Assembly: GCA_902769535.1 (NCBI GenBank)
Contig: CACXPH010000014.1
Coordinates: 1-39,860, forward strand
DNA from: an uncultured Bacteroidales bacterium
GTDB taxonomy: Bacteria; Bacteroidota; Bacteroidia; Bacteroidales; Paludibacteraceae
Direction: 5' to 3'
Length of the DNA: 39,860 nt
Numbering within the stretch: the stretch's first letter is position 1; the number at the start of each line of letters is the position of its first letter. A program made the translations under genes and the position numbers. The notes under the pieces were generated by a model. The model was not told where the DNA came from. It was given only the letters and a program-made list of their open reading frames with translations, and ran no database searches. This document shows positions 24,440 through 31,430 of the stretch, in pieces.

Positions 24440-25305
24440 TTGAGGATGGCTTGTCTCAGATCTTGTACGTCCAAGTGGGTGTATATCTCGGTGGTAGCTA
24501 GGTCTTCGTGTCCGAGCAGTTGCTGTATCACGCGCAGGTCGGCTCCGTTCTGGAGCAGGTGCGTCGCGAACGAGTGGCGTAAGGTGTGCGGACTCACGGT
24601 CTTGGTGATGCCTGCCTGCGCACAGAGCGTGCGCACGATAGTGAAGACCATGGCGCGCGTCATCGGTCGGCCGTAGCGGTTAACGAACGCAATATCTTTG
24701 GCTTCGGGTTTGATCGGCCACGTGGCACGTTCCTGCATCCAATAACCGAACCACTCCTCTGCTACCGGTGAGATAGGTACCAGACGCTGCTTCGAACCCT
24801 TACCTTCGATGAGCATGTAATGTTCGCTGAGATAGATCTTACTCAACTGCAGGTTCACTAACTCACTCACGCGCAGACCGCTGCCGTACAGCATCTCCAT
24901 CATCGCACGGTTGCGGTGCCCTTCGTTGCTACTCAGGTCAATAGCCGCCATCATACGGTTCACCTCATCCAGCGTCAGCACAGTCGGTAGATGTTTGGAT
25001 TTCTTGGGACCTTCGAGCAGTTCAGAAGGATCTTGGTCGATATAGTTCTTATAAAGCAGAAACCGAAACCACGAATGGATACCGGCTAAGATACGCGCTT
25101 GGGTCGCTTCGGATTTTATGTCCTTGAATTGCGCGAACACAAACTCCTGCAGTGCATCGAAATCCATGTGCACATAGTCGATGCCGTGCTCCTCTGCGTA
25201 CGCGCGCAACTTCTCCAGATCCATCTCGTAACCCTCAATGGTGTTCGGAGAATAACCGCGCTCGAGACGCAGGTAGGTGTGGTATTCGCGTAGCAGGTCA
25301 CTCAT
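24412..25305 (-). CDS. xerD: Tyrosine recombinase XerD
   Basis: 297 residues, normal length. The N-terminal SAM-like core-binding domain (about 1-95, RGYSPNTIEGYEMDL) precedes the catalytic domain. Catalytic residues can be placed: Arg145 (GSGLRVSEL), Lys172 (GKGSKQR), His240 and Arg243 (SPHTLRHSFATHLL), His266 (LLGHEDLATTEIYTH) and the nucleophile Tyr275. Spacing matches E. coli XerD within a few residues. It resolves chromosome dimers at dif with XerC. It lies in a housekeeping operon, not beside a mobile element, which argues for XerD over an integrase. Its start overlaps the permease end by eight bases. Confidence 0.95.
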   Translation of the reverse strand: MSDLLREYHTYLRLERGYSPNTIEGYEMDLEKLRAYAEEHGIDYVHMDFDALQEFVFAQFKDIKSEATQARILAGIHSWFRFLLYKNYIDQDPSELLEGPKKSKHLPTVLTLDEVNRMMAAIDLSSNEGHRNRAMMEMLYGSGLRVSELVNLQLSKIYLSEHYMLIEGKGSKQRLVPISPVAEEWFGYWMQERATWPIKPEAKDIAFVNRYGRPMTRAMVFTIVRTLCAQAGITKTVSPHTLRHSFATHLLQNGADLRVIQQLLGHEDLATTEIYTHLDVQDLRQAILKCHPANASY

Positions 25306-26539
25306 GAATCGTCATCTTTTTAGCCGGATAGAGTGCAGCGAGCAGACCCAACAACAGCACGATGACTGCTACCATCAGCACGTCTGTCGGTTGTACCTGC
25401 ACCGGATAGGCGGAAATCACATACTCGCTGCCGGTACCTAACTTCAGCCAACCGAAATGCTGTTGACCCAAGCATAGCAGCACACCGAGCACCAGACCAC
25501 TGAGAGTACCCAAAGTAGAGATGAACCATCCTTCTAACAGGAACACGCGACGGATGGTTGGCTCGTCTGCACCGAGGTGCGAAAGGATGCGGATGTCTTC
25601 GCGCTTGTCGATAATGAGCATCGAGAGCGAACCGATGATGTTAAAGCTCGCAATAAGCAGGATGAAGACCAGCAGCAGCACCGTTAGCAACTTCTCTATA
25701 TGCAGTATCCGGAAGAAATCCGCCTGCTGCTCGTAGCGATCCAGCACCTTATATCCTGGACCGAGCGTTTTCGAAATCTCATCCTTTAACCCCGTAACCC
25801 GTAACCCGTCACCCGTAACCGGCTGCACACGCAGCGCACTCGCCGTGTGTTCGTCGTAATCAAACAGCCGCTGCGCGAGAGGTAGCGAGACGAGCATCAG
25901 TTGGTCGTCATACTCCAGTTGGTTGACGGCGAACGTACCGGCGATGAATGCATGCTCATGACGCAGCGACAAGTCCGGACGGAGTAGGTTGATAGTTCCC
26001 GTGCGCTCCGGTGCATACAGATGCAGCGCACCCGTGAAATGGGCGTTGATACCGATCTGCGATGCCAGACCGCGACCGAGTACTGCACGATCGAAAGCTC
26101 CGTCCCAGACAGAGAAATATCCGTCCGTGATGATCGAGTCGATATGTGCCGTCTGCGTGAAGAGCGAATCGACACCCATCACACGCGCCGGCATCTGATG
26201 GTCCTTGTAGCGGATGAGCGCCGTCTGCTCCAGTTGCATCGAGATGGCTTCTATGTCCTCGCGCGCGTATAGCGAAGCAATCGGTGCCGTATCGGTCCGC
26301 AGCGTCTGACCTTCTGACGGCACAACCAACAGCACCGGGTCGAACTCCGAGAACATCTGCTCCACCAGCACACCGAAACCGTTCATCACCGACAATACAC
26401 AAATCATCGCCGCCGTAACAACAGCTACAGCAGCGGCACTGATACCGGAAACGATATTGATGGCATTATGCCCCTTCTTCGAGAAGAGGTACCGCCATGC
26501 GATATGGGATTCGAGATTAGCCATGGAGGAGTTCATCAA
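25298..26539 (-). CDS. LolC/LolE-type FtsX-like ABC transporter permease
   Basis: 413 residues. One N-terminal membrane segment (about 25-50), a large periplasmic domain and three C-terminal segments, the FtsX/MacB-like layout. The start IAWRYLFSKKGHNAINIVSGIS is typical of lipoprotein-releasing permeases, and SFNIIGSLSMLIIDKREDI with RILSHLGADEPTIRRVFLLEG (parts) is the conserved cytoplasmic coupling region. The listed ATG overlaps rbfA by 23 bases; the internal Met6 at 26524 (MANLESHIAWRY) would overlap by eight and looks more typical. A GGTTACGGGT-type repeat is inserted in-frame (25786-25824, VTGDGLRVTG). The expected partner ATPase LolD is not in the window. Confidence 0.9.
   Translation of the reverse strand: MMNSSMANLESHIAWRYLFSKKGHNAINIVSGISAAAVAVVTAAMICVLSVMNGFGVLVEQMFSEFDPVLLVVPSEGQTLRTDTAPIASLYAREDIEAISMQLEQTALIRYKDHQMPARVMGVDSLFTQTAHIDSIITDGYFSVWDGAFDRAVLGRGLASQIGINAHFTGALHLYAPERTGTINLLRPDLSLRHEHAFIAGTFAVNQLEYDDQLMLVSLPLAQRLFDYDEHTASALRVQPVTGDGLRVTGLKDEISKTLGPGYKVLDRYEQQADFFRILHIEKLLTVLLLVFILLIASFNIIGSLSMLIIDKREDIRILSHLGADEPTIRRVFLLEGWFISTLGTLSGLVLGVLLCLGQQHFGWLKLGTGSEYVISAYPVQVQPTDVLMVAVIVLLLGLLAALYPAKKMTIHE
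25786..25824 (-). repeat. In-frame GGTTACGGGT tandem insert in the permease
   Basis: On the minus strand, GGTTACGGGTGACGGGTTAC continues with GGGTTACGGGG and encodes VTGDGLRVTGLK (residues about 239-251) in the periplasmic domain. The unit is GGGTTAC with small changes. Confidence 0.8.
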
Positions 26540-26852
26540 TGCGTTCCATACGGTCGATGGTCTCGTCCAGATGGAATACTATCTCCGGGATAATTCGCAA
26601 TTGATGGCGCTCCAATGTGCCGAGTTCACCGCGAAAGCGATGGGAGTTCTCTTCTATCAGCGTCATCGTCTGTGCTACCTTGTCTTGCGGAAAGATAGAC
26701 AGATAGATATGCGCAAGAGAAAGATCAGGCGTTACGCGCACTTCGCTCACGGAAATCAGGGTCCCGCTTAACGTGCGCGCGTAACGCAGAAGAATGTCGC
26801 TCATGTCTTTCTGGATCAGACGAGCGATCTTGTGTTGTCTAGTTGACTCCAT
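26517..26852 (-). CDS. rbfA: Ribosome-binding factor A
   Basis: 111 residues, the family's usual length. It begins [20 protein letters not shown] and has VSEVRVTPDLSLAHIYLSIF, the KH-like core, and RHQLRIIPEIVFHLDETIDR near the end. It binds the 30S subunit during 16S maturation. The start overlaps the rpmH stop (TAATG). Its end overlaps the permease start. Confidence 0.95.
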   Translation of the reverse strand: MESTRQHKIARLIQKDMSDILLRYARTLSGTLISVSEVRVTPDLSLAHIYLSIFPQDKVAQTMTLIEENSHRFRGELGTLERHQLRIIPEIVFHLDETIDRMERIDELLHG

Positions 26853-27010
26853 TAAAATTTGTGGCGACCTTCGTCGGCTACAGTCAGTTTCTTACGACCT
26901 TTAGCACGGCGTGCAGCCAATACACGGCGACCGTTAGCGGTTGCCATTCTCTCCAAGAAGCCGTGTTTGTTACGACGCTTGCGTTGGGAAGGTTGGAATG
27001 TACGTTTCAT
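26852..27010 (-). CDS. rpmH: Large ribosomal subunit protein bL34
   Basis: 52 residues, very basic: [20 protein letters not shown], then [20 protein letters not shown] and [12 protein letters not shown]. This is the complete bL34 signature. The start codon is the CAT complement at 27008-27010. It heads the minus-strand operon rpmH-rbfA-lolC/E-xerD-DUF5686, unlike the rpmH-rnpA pair of many bacteria. A promoter lies about 50 bases upstream. Confidence 0.98.
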   Translation of the reverse strand: MKRTFQPSQRKRRNKHGFLERMATANGRRVLAARRAKGRKKLTVADEGRHKF

Positions 27011-27064
27011 TGTCTTATTCTTTTTTATGCTCTGTCACAGAGCGGTTTTACACAAAATGGGCTG

Positions 27065-27095
27065 CAAAATTACTGCTTTTTTTTGAATTGACAAA
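27065..27095 (-). promoter_or_regulatory. Promoter of the rpmH operon
   Basis: On the minus strand: TTTG (27095-27092), 19 bases, then TAATTTTG (27072-27065). The predicted start is near 27058, about 48 bases ahead of the rpmH ATG. Confidence 0.8.
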
Positions 27096-27143
27096 ATTTT
27101 TTTGCATTTTTTTGTGATTTTCCCCATTTTTCTTCCTCTTTCC

Positions 27144-27175
27144 TTTGCGTATCTCAAAAAATCTTCGTACCTTTG
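27144..27175 (+). promoter_or_regulatory. Orphan plus-strand promoter
   Basis: A perfect TTTG (27144-27147), 20 bases, and TACCTTTG (27168-27175). No full-length gene lies downstream before the terminator at 27621. Confidence 0.75.
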
Positions 27176-27184
27176 CCACGCTTT

Positions 27185-27274
27185 TTGAGAAAAAGTCGGT
27201 TGAAATCACGAATCGCACATATTCTTCTTCTTGCGCTGCTGACAGGCGGCATGCCTGCAGCAATTAATTCTTAA
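27185..27274 (+). pseudogene. Remnant of a secreted-protein gene (signal peptide only)
   Basis: A TTG-initiated frame (27185 or 27200) gives LKSRIAHILLLALLTGGMPA then AINS and a TAA inside an AATTCTTAATTC repeat. The peptide is an almost ideal Sec signal sequence placed just after a strong promoter. The mature part is absent and repeat sequence follows at once, so the body of the gene was probably lost or replaced. Translation today is doubtful because no ATG is left. Confidence 0.5.
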
Positions 27275-27352
27275 TTCTTAATTCCTCCGCAAGCTCGCTT
27301 GCAGCATTGAGCAACTTGTTGCGCTCATTCGTGAAGTTTCGCTTCGCATGTG
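27263..27352 (+). repeat. AT-rich tandem units plus a row of short palindromes
   Basis: ATTAATTCTTAATTCTTAAT is followed by three palindromes: GCAAGCTCGCTTGC, GAGCAACTTGTTGCGCTC and CGAAACTTCG-like (GAAGTTTCGCTTC). The middle one has the ATTGAGC...GCGCTCATT frame of the insert at 23320-23392. Confidence 0.75.
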
Positions 27353-27359
27353 TGATCGT

Positions 27360-27396
27360 ATGTTTAACCTATGTTTAACCTATGTTTAACCTATGT
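27360..27396 (+). repeat. 11-bp tandem repeat ATGTTTAACCT
   Basis: Three exact copies (27360-27370, 27371-27381, 27382-27392) and a partial fourth. Confidence 0.9.
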
Positions 27397-27545
27397 ATTA
27401 CGTGTTGTCAATTTTTCTGCAAAGATAAGTCAAAAGTCCGTTTAGTGTTCCTTTGCAGGTGAATTTTTTCAAAAAAAAACGAATATCTTTCATTTTCCGG
27501 CTTAATTAGCAAGTCAACAAATGTCCTATTTCAAACACGGAGACG

Positions 27546-27578
27546 AGTCCTAAGCAAGTCATAGGCAAGTGCTATGTA
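27546..27578 (+). repeat. Degenerate 11-bp tandem repeat AGTCCTAAGCA
   Basis: Three units: AGTCCTAAGCA, AGTCATAGGCA, AGTGCTATGTA. Same period as the 27360 repeat but a different sequence. Confidence 0.7.
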
Positions 27579-27620
27579 ACACCTGTGCGACTAATGTTCA
27601 ATTTAGTTTCGTCCATTGAT

Positions 27621-27644
27621 CCGGCATTATGCCGGCTTTTTTTT
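27621..27644 (+). terminator. Strong intrinsic terminator
   Basis: CCGGCAT-T-ATGCCGG (27621-27635) is a perfect 7-bp stem followed by CTTTTTTTT. The T-run is only on the plus-strand side. Confidence 0.9.
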
Positions 27645-27657
27645 GTGTTTTTAGCGT

Positions 27658-27709
27658 AAAAATGCGAGTTTTGGGTAGTTTCCTATGTGCAAAAAAAGCA
27701 GTACCTTTG
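27658..27709 (+). promoter_or_regulatory. Promoter of the 27739 operon with upstream element
   Basis: TACCTTTG at 27702-27709 is a perfect -7; the -33 is weak (TTTC at 27679-27682, 19-base spacer). Immediately upstream is AAAAATGCGAGTTTT (27658-27672), also present at the same distance from the -7 in the 34430 promoter. Confidence 0.7.
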
Positions 27710-27738
27710 CAGCGTCAAACAATAAGGAGGCCGATATC

Positions 27739-29085
27739 ATGAAAAAAACGTTGTTTTTTCTCCTTTGTTCCCTATGGTTTTCTGCGGTATATGCGCAGGC
27801 GGAGGTGCCGCGTGATTCCGTGCCGGATGATCATCTGGCGTGGTTTGGTTTGCGCGGAGCGGTGAAGGAAGTAGTGCAGTATGACTATAACAACTACGGT
27901 AAGACCATCTGGCGGTTTGATACCCAAGGCCGTTTGACAGAGTATATCGACTATACCCATCCTTTCTTCGAGAATGGCGGTTGTGTGTTCGGCCTCTGGG
28001 CGCATTATCGTTACGCGTATGATAAGAACGGCAAGATCCAATTCCTTGAGACGTACAATGCCGATAATAACACCGTGGATGAATGGGCAGATATGACTCT
28101 CGAGCTGTTCCCGCCGCAGTACAAAGGTGCGAGTTTCCGGGACAAAGCGGAGAAGGAATACGGCGATACTACGTTCTGTTATAATCAATGGACACCCGAC
28201 GGCGAGATAAGTAATTATTTCGGAGTTCGCTATGACCGCAAGGGTAACTGGTTCGAAATGGTACATACGAGTGAGGATGGCTATACGTGCGCGAGCGTGG
28301 TTGTGCGCGAAATAAAATATTATAAGGATATAGCGCTCTTCGATCTGCCGGTAGGCGTGAAGGCGGTCAGCCATCAGTGGAAGTCCGATGGGCGGAAATG
28401 GGGCAATCGCTACGAGTTCGACCGGGAAGGTAACATGACCTCTTTCCGTTCGTGGGTGGACGATGAGATGCTATATGAATGGACTCCTGCGGACGAAGAG
28501 TTAGGCTCCGATTTTATTGTACCAGGAGCAGAAGACGCTACACGTAAGGTGGAGTACTGGTCGACGGTGCCGGTGGGTGAACTGAAGTTCTTGCCGGAAG
28601 GAGTGAATGAGAAAGACGCTTTCTATCTCTGTTTCGACTATATGGGTTATGCCTTCGAGGGCAGTCTCTATCCGCTGCATAACGGCTGGTGGATCGTGCT
28701 GAATTACTGGTGTCTGGATGAGATGGACGGTATCTATCTCGGCGAAGACGAGAACGGCGAACCCATTCCTGCTGCATCGCAATACAAAGACCCGTTCGCG
28801 GGTATGAAGTATCCGATCATCAAGACGGACTCTGTCAGTTTTAGCACCCGTAACTACAGCAATCAGATCATCAAGATGTACAAAGAGTCGGACGGCAAGA
28901 AAGTATATGACAAACTGCGTGTGCAATGCAATGTCGATGTGCTGGATGCCGATCCTAAGACCCGCCGTCTGCTCTGCCGCACCAATCCGGGTGACTGGTG
29001 TTGGGATGACAAACCATACCAATCGGTGTATGGCTGGATGGATGAAGAATGGGTGTGCGCTAACCTCTTAACCACTTGCCCGTGA
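27739..29085 (+). CDS. Secreted protein with YD/RHS-like repeats, unknown function
   Basis: 448 residues from the ATG at 27739, chosen because it follows AAGGAGG and starts a signal peptide (MKKTLFFLLCSLWFSAVYAQ). An upstream in-frame ATG at 27685 lies inside the promoter. The mature protein has tyrosine-rich repeated strands such as LRGAVKEVVQYDYNNYGK, IWRFDTQGRLTEYIDY, YRYAYDKNGKIQF, YEFDREGNMTSFRS, reminiscent of YD-type repeats. The C-terminal 200 residues have no repeat I can name. It heads a four- to six-gene operon of unknown purpose; the next ATG overlaps its stop (TGATG). Export is well supported, function unknown. Confidence 0.8.
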   Translation: MKKTLFFLLCSLWFSAVYAQAEVPRDSVPDDHLAWFGLRGAVKEVVQYDYNNYGKTIWRFDTQGRLTEYIDYTHPFFENGGCVFGLWAHYRYAYDKNGKIQFLETYNADNNTVDEWADMTLELFPPQYKGASFRDKAEKEYGDTTFCYNQWTPDGEISNYFGVRYDRKGNWFEMVHTSEDGYTCASVVVREIKYYKDIALFDLPVGVKAVSHQWKSDGRKWGNRYEFDREGNMTSFRSWVDDEMLYEWTPADEELGSDFIVPGAEDATRKVEYWSTVPVGELKFLPEGVNEKDAFYLCFDYMGYAFEGSLYPLHNGWWIVLNYWCLDEMDGIYLGEDENGEPIPAASQYKDPFAGMKYPIIKTDSVSFSTRNYSNQIIKMYKESDGKKVYDKLRVQCNVDVLDADPKTRRLLCRTNPGDWCWDDKPYQSVYGWMDEEWVCANLLTTCP

Positions 29086-29447
29086 TGAACACCGCTTTGA
29101 TTATATTGACTGTTATGATTCGATTCGAACGCGCGAATATCTGTGCAGAGGATACGGCCCACCATCCCATCACCATAGAGATGCGAGAAGATGCTACGCT
29201 CAAGGAGCTGGTGCAGTATATCATGACGTATAACGAGGATGGGAATCCGGCCATTCCGAATAGCGGAGCCAATATATGGTGGCAACTGACTTATGACAAA
29301 GGTACGCTGGCTTATGTATGCGATAACCGCCGCGACTGCAGTTATGCGAATGTGCCGGCCGAGACCTTGCTCAAAGATATACCCATTACAACCGTGTTTG
29401 CCCACCCGGCAGAATTGCCGACCAATCAACCAGGCGGAGTATGGTAA
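29085..29447 (+). CDS. Small unknown protein
   Basis: 120 residues from ATG 29085, which overlaps the previous stop by one base; a TTG nine bases upstream is less likely. It begins with a weakly hydrophobic stretch (MNTALIILTVMI) and continues ITIEMREDATLKELVQYIMT, ANIWWQLTYDKGTLAYVCDN. The pattern 'reduced-complexity start, then an alpha/beta domain' could be a short anchor or signal. I do not recognise the family. It ends seven bases inside the next gene, which supports coupled translation. Confidence 0.7.
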   Translation: MNTALIILTVMIRFERANICAEDTAHHPITIEMREDATLKELVQYIMTYNEDGNPAIPNSGANIWWQLTYDKGTLAYVCDNRRDCSYANVPAETLLKDIPITTVFAHPAELPTNQPGGVW

Positions 29448-30379
29448 CGATTTGTATTCTCATAGCAATAGGGGCGATAGTGTATTACTATCTGCACGCA
29501 CATCCTTCGGAGCCGAAGTGTAAATACGGTTGCCCGGCACCGAAACCTCAACCTGCACCAAAGCCCGCGAAAAAGGAACAGGCTAAGCCGAAACCTGCGC
29601 CGAATACGGAAGCAAAGAAACCTTCTAATGTTATTTGGGAGGATAGTTGTCGCCGCTTGTCGTTTGAGCCGGACGGATTGTCGCTGCGTTATAACGGCAC
29701 AACGTACCGGTTCTCGGTGGACGGTCATGAACCGATGACGATAATCCTGAAGCGCGGCGAGGCAGTGGCCTATATCCATAACTCGTTTGACGCGGAGTAT
29801 GAGTGTAAGCAGTTCCTCAAGAATCCGGACTACCGCTGCAGCACGATCACCGGCAGGAACCACGACGCCAAGCGTTTCTGCCTGTTGCTGACCACGGCTA
29901 TAGACGATGGGTATGATTGGCAGATTGATGAGCTGGAGAGTAAGGTAGATGAACAGACACGCTATGAGACACGCGAGGTATGGTATCAATCCGACGGCGT
30001 TGAGTTCGGTCGTTACGGCGAGGAGTCGGGCGGACGCGAAGGGCACCACTATGAGCACGAGATACTCTACATGATTGTTGATGGCCATAAGTACCACCTC
30101 TGCGATAACGGGGACAAAGCGGACACACTCTATTTCTTCATCCCGGGCTACTATCGTAGCGGACTTGCCAAACTGCGTATCCACGGGACGAACGGCGCTG
30201 TCCTTGCTGCCTATGCCGATGATTGGAAAAGCGGGAAGACCTTCACACCTTTCGGCAAGCCGATGAATACGGAGCAGTTCTGCGCCATGATCGCTTATGC
30301 CCTCCGTTCCGGCAAGAAAGACTTCAACCTCCGCGAACTCGAAAAAGCATTTGACCAAAAAGACGAAACTACGTGGTGA
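29441..30379 (+). CDS. Membrane-anchored protein with Pro/Lys linker, unknown function
   Basis: 312 residues. One N-terminal membrane segment (about 2-20, TICILIAIGAIVYYYL), then CKYGC, then a Pro/Ala/Lys-rich linker (about 31-62, APKPQPAPKPAKKEQAKPKP), then a folded domain of about 250 residues (SLRYNGTTYRFSVDGHEPMT, FFIPGYYRSGLAKLRIHG). The layout resembles envelope-spanning adaptor proteins such as TonB-like anchors, but I see no TonB C-terminal signature. It overlaps the preceding gene by seven bases. Confidence 0.75.
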   Translation: MVTICILIAIGAIVYYYLHAHPSEPKCKYGCPAPKPQPAPKPAKKEQAKPKPAPNTEAKKPSNVIWEDSCRRLSFEPDGLSLRYNGTTYRFSVDGHEPMTIILKRGEAVAYIHNSFDAEYECKQFLKNPDYRCSTITGRNHDAKRFCLLLTTAIDDGYDWQIDELESKVDEQTRYETREVWYQSDGVEFGRYGEESGGREGHHYEHEILYMIVDGHKYHLCDNGDKADTLYFFIPGYYRSGLAKLRIHGTNGAVLAAYADDWKSGKTFTPFGKPMNTEQFCAMIAYALRSGKKDFNLRELEKAFDQKDETTW

Positions 30380-30441
30380 ACGAATATAAAATGGGCTACC
30401 GCGGTAATGAACTCGTGTATGCAAAACGGGAATACTAAGCA

Positions 30442-30804
30442 ATGAACAAACTCCTCACATATCTGCTTCCGATAGCCATCATCGTGGTGGCGGTGTTGCT
30501 GTATCTGTTCATCCCCTCCATCAACGCGTGGGTGATTCGGATCTCGAAAGGCTGGCAAGGCGCTGTGTATCTGTTGATAGCAGGTATCCTGCTGGGTGTC
30601 TATTACGCACTAGTAATGCGTTTCCGCGGCAAAGCCTTAGCCTACGCCATCGGTGTCATCGTCTTCACCGCCGTCTGTATATGGCTGATAGCTAACTGGG
30701 ATTGGTTCACGGATCTGCTGCAGACGCATCTGGGTACCTGGGGGATGATAGGTGTGCTACTGGCCCTCTGCCTTGTTGTCGGCCTGGGAATAATGTGCTT
30801 ATAA
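30442..30804 (+). CDS. Small integral membrane protein
   Basis: 120 residues with about four membrane segments (about 5-25, 42-60, 66-85, 98-118) and few charges. The second and third segments flank RFRGKALAY on the cytoplasmic side. No family recognised. It sits 62 bases after the anchored protein, in the same orientation; the gap holds a 20-codon GTG frame (30376-30438) that may be chance. Confidence 0.75.
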   Translation: MNKLLTYLLPIAIIVVAVLLYLFIPSINAWVIRISKGWQGAVYLLIAGILLGVYYALVMRFRGKALAYAIGVIVFTAVCIWLIANWDWFTDLLQTHLGTWGMIGVLLALCLVVGLGIMCL

Positions 30805-30818
30805 AACCAACAAACGAT

Positions 30819-31430
30819 ATGAAGAAAATCTGTTTTATCCTCGCAGCGCTCTGCTGCCTCACGACTATGGAAGCCAAGACGAATGGTATTCCGTCCGAAC
30901 TATTCAAGGACGGTAAGATTAAGTATGAGAAAGCGACGAACACCCTCATCCTTGAGGATGGATTTAAGTTCAGTCAGAGCAAAGGTTTGGTAATCTTTGA
31001 TACCGGCAAAGACCTGCGTATCCGTCTGAAAGGCAGTGCGGAGTTCCGTGCTTCGTTGCTGAGCAAGGACAATCTGATTATCGAGGCGGAGAAGCCGGCG
31101 ATGCTCTCTATCACCTCCAATATCAGCGGTTCGGCACTGCAATGTCCGGCGTTGATGGTCAATAAAGACGCTACGGTATCGCTGCTCTCGCGCAACTCGC
31201 AGGAAGGGATGTACGCCCTCTCGTGCGATGCCATCACTGTGAATGCCGCTACGCTGTTAGCTGAAGTGACTACCACCAATCTGGCTGTGCAAACCAAGCA
31301 GTTGAATCTCAATGGTAGTTGGCTGGAGAAGCCCAAGGGTGGTTTCGTGGACAAAGAGAAAGCGTGTATCTGCTACGGCGATAGCCTTCCCGCCAAACGT
31401 GTGCGTATCACGCTCGAAAAGAAACAATGA
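30819..31430 (+). CDS. Secreted beta-rich protein of the local paralogous family
   Basis: 203 residues from ATG 30819, chosen for the signal peptide MKKICFILAALCCLTTMEAK; a longer upstream frame reads through the previous gene. The mature domain runs ELFKDGKIKYEKATNTLILE, FDTGKDLRIRLKGSAEF, LIIEAEKPAMLSITSNISGS. It aligns by eye along its whole length with the 36019 gene (DIFGDKMALYDPEDNMLILQ, FNTGAPLRIRLAGRVYM, TLTIVSNGSATALKCPSLVI). Regularly spaced short strands suggest a beta-helix or related fold. Function unknown. The next ATG overlaps its stop by four bases. Confidence 0.8.
   Translation: MKKICFILAALCCLTTMEAKTNGIPSELFKDGKIKYEKATNTLILEDGFKFSQSKGLVIFDTGKDLRIRLKGSAEFRASLLSKDNLIIEAEKPAMLSITSNISGSALQCPALMVNKDATVSLLSRNSQEGMYALSCDAITVNAATLLAEVTTTNLAVQTKQLNLNGSWLEKPKGGFVDKEKACICYGDSLPAKRVRITLEKKQ

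Larger units (their letters stand above)
27182..27644 (+). ncRNA. Predicted orphan transcript of about 460 nt
   Basis: Bounded by the consensus promoter at 27144-27175 and the perfect-stem terminator at 27621-27644, with no plus-strand gene between 22168 and 27739 to explain either. The segment holds only a decayed signal-peptide frame and short repeats. I could not match it to tmRNA, RNase P, SRP or 6S RNA by eye. It may be a regulatory RNA or the leftover transcript of a lost gene. Confidence 0.45.
27011..27738. other. 0.7-kb gene-poor spacer between the housekeeping and accessory blocks
   Basis: Contains divergent promoters (27065-27095 minus, 27144-27175 plus), a decayed signal-peptide frame, palindromes, two 11-bp tandem repeats, an inverted repeat CTGCAAAG/CTTTGCAG (27417-27424, 27451-27458), a terminator and the next promoter. 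No intact gene longer than about 30 codons is convincing here. Confidence 0.75.

Noticed and set aside
24412-25305. Tyrosine recombinase as a mobile-element integrase
   Set aside because: Length, residue spacing and the rpmH-rbfA-permease operon context fit chromosomal XerD; no att-like repeats or tRNA seen nearby.
27417-27458. Inverted repeat CTGCAAAG/CTTTGCAG read as two facing promoters
   Set aside because: Each arm resembles the end of a -7 element, but neither has a -33 TTTG at 19-21 bases and the plus-strand copy lacks TA.
27360-27578. Possible CRISPR array
   Set aside because: Units are 11 bp and contiguous, without spacers of constant length; no cas genes in the window.
27685-27738. 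Upstream ATG extending the 27739 gene by 18 codons
   Set aside because: It lies upstream of the -7 element TACCTTTG, so it would not be in the mRNA, and it would bury the signal peptide.
29426-30442. 338-codon minus-strand frame opposite the anchored protein
   Set aside because: The plus frame has a membrane anchor and overlaps its neighbours; the minus frame has no signal or family resemblance.
30702-30818. Longer start for the 30819 gene
   Set aside because: It runs through the 3' end of the membrane-protein gene; the ATG at 30819 begins a signal peptide matching that of 33238.
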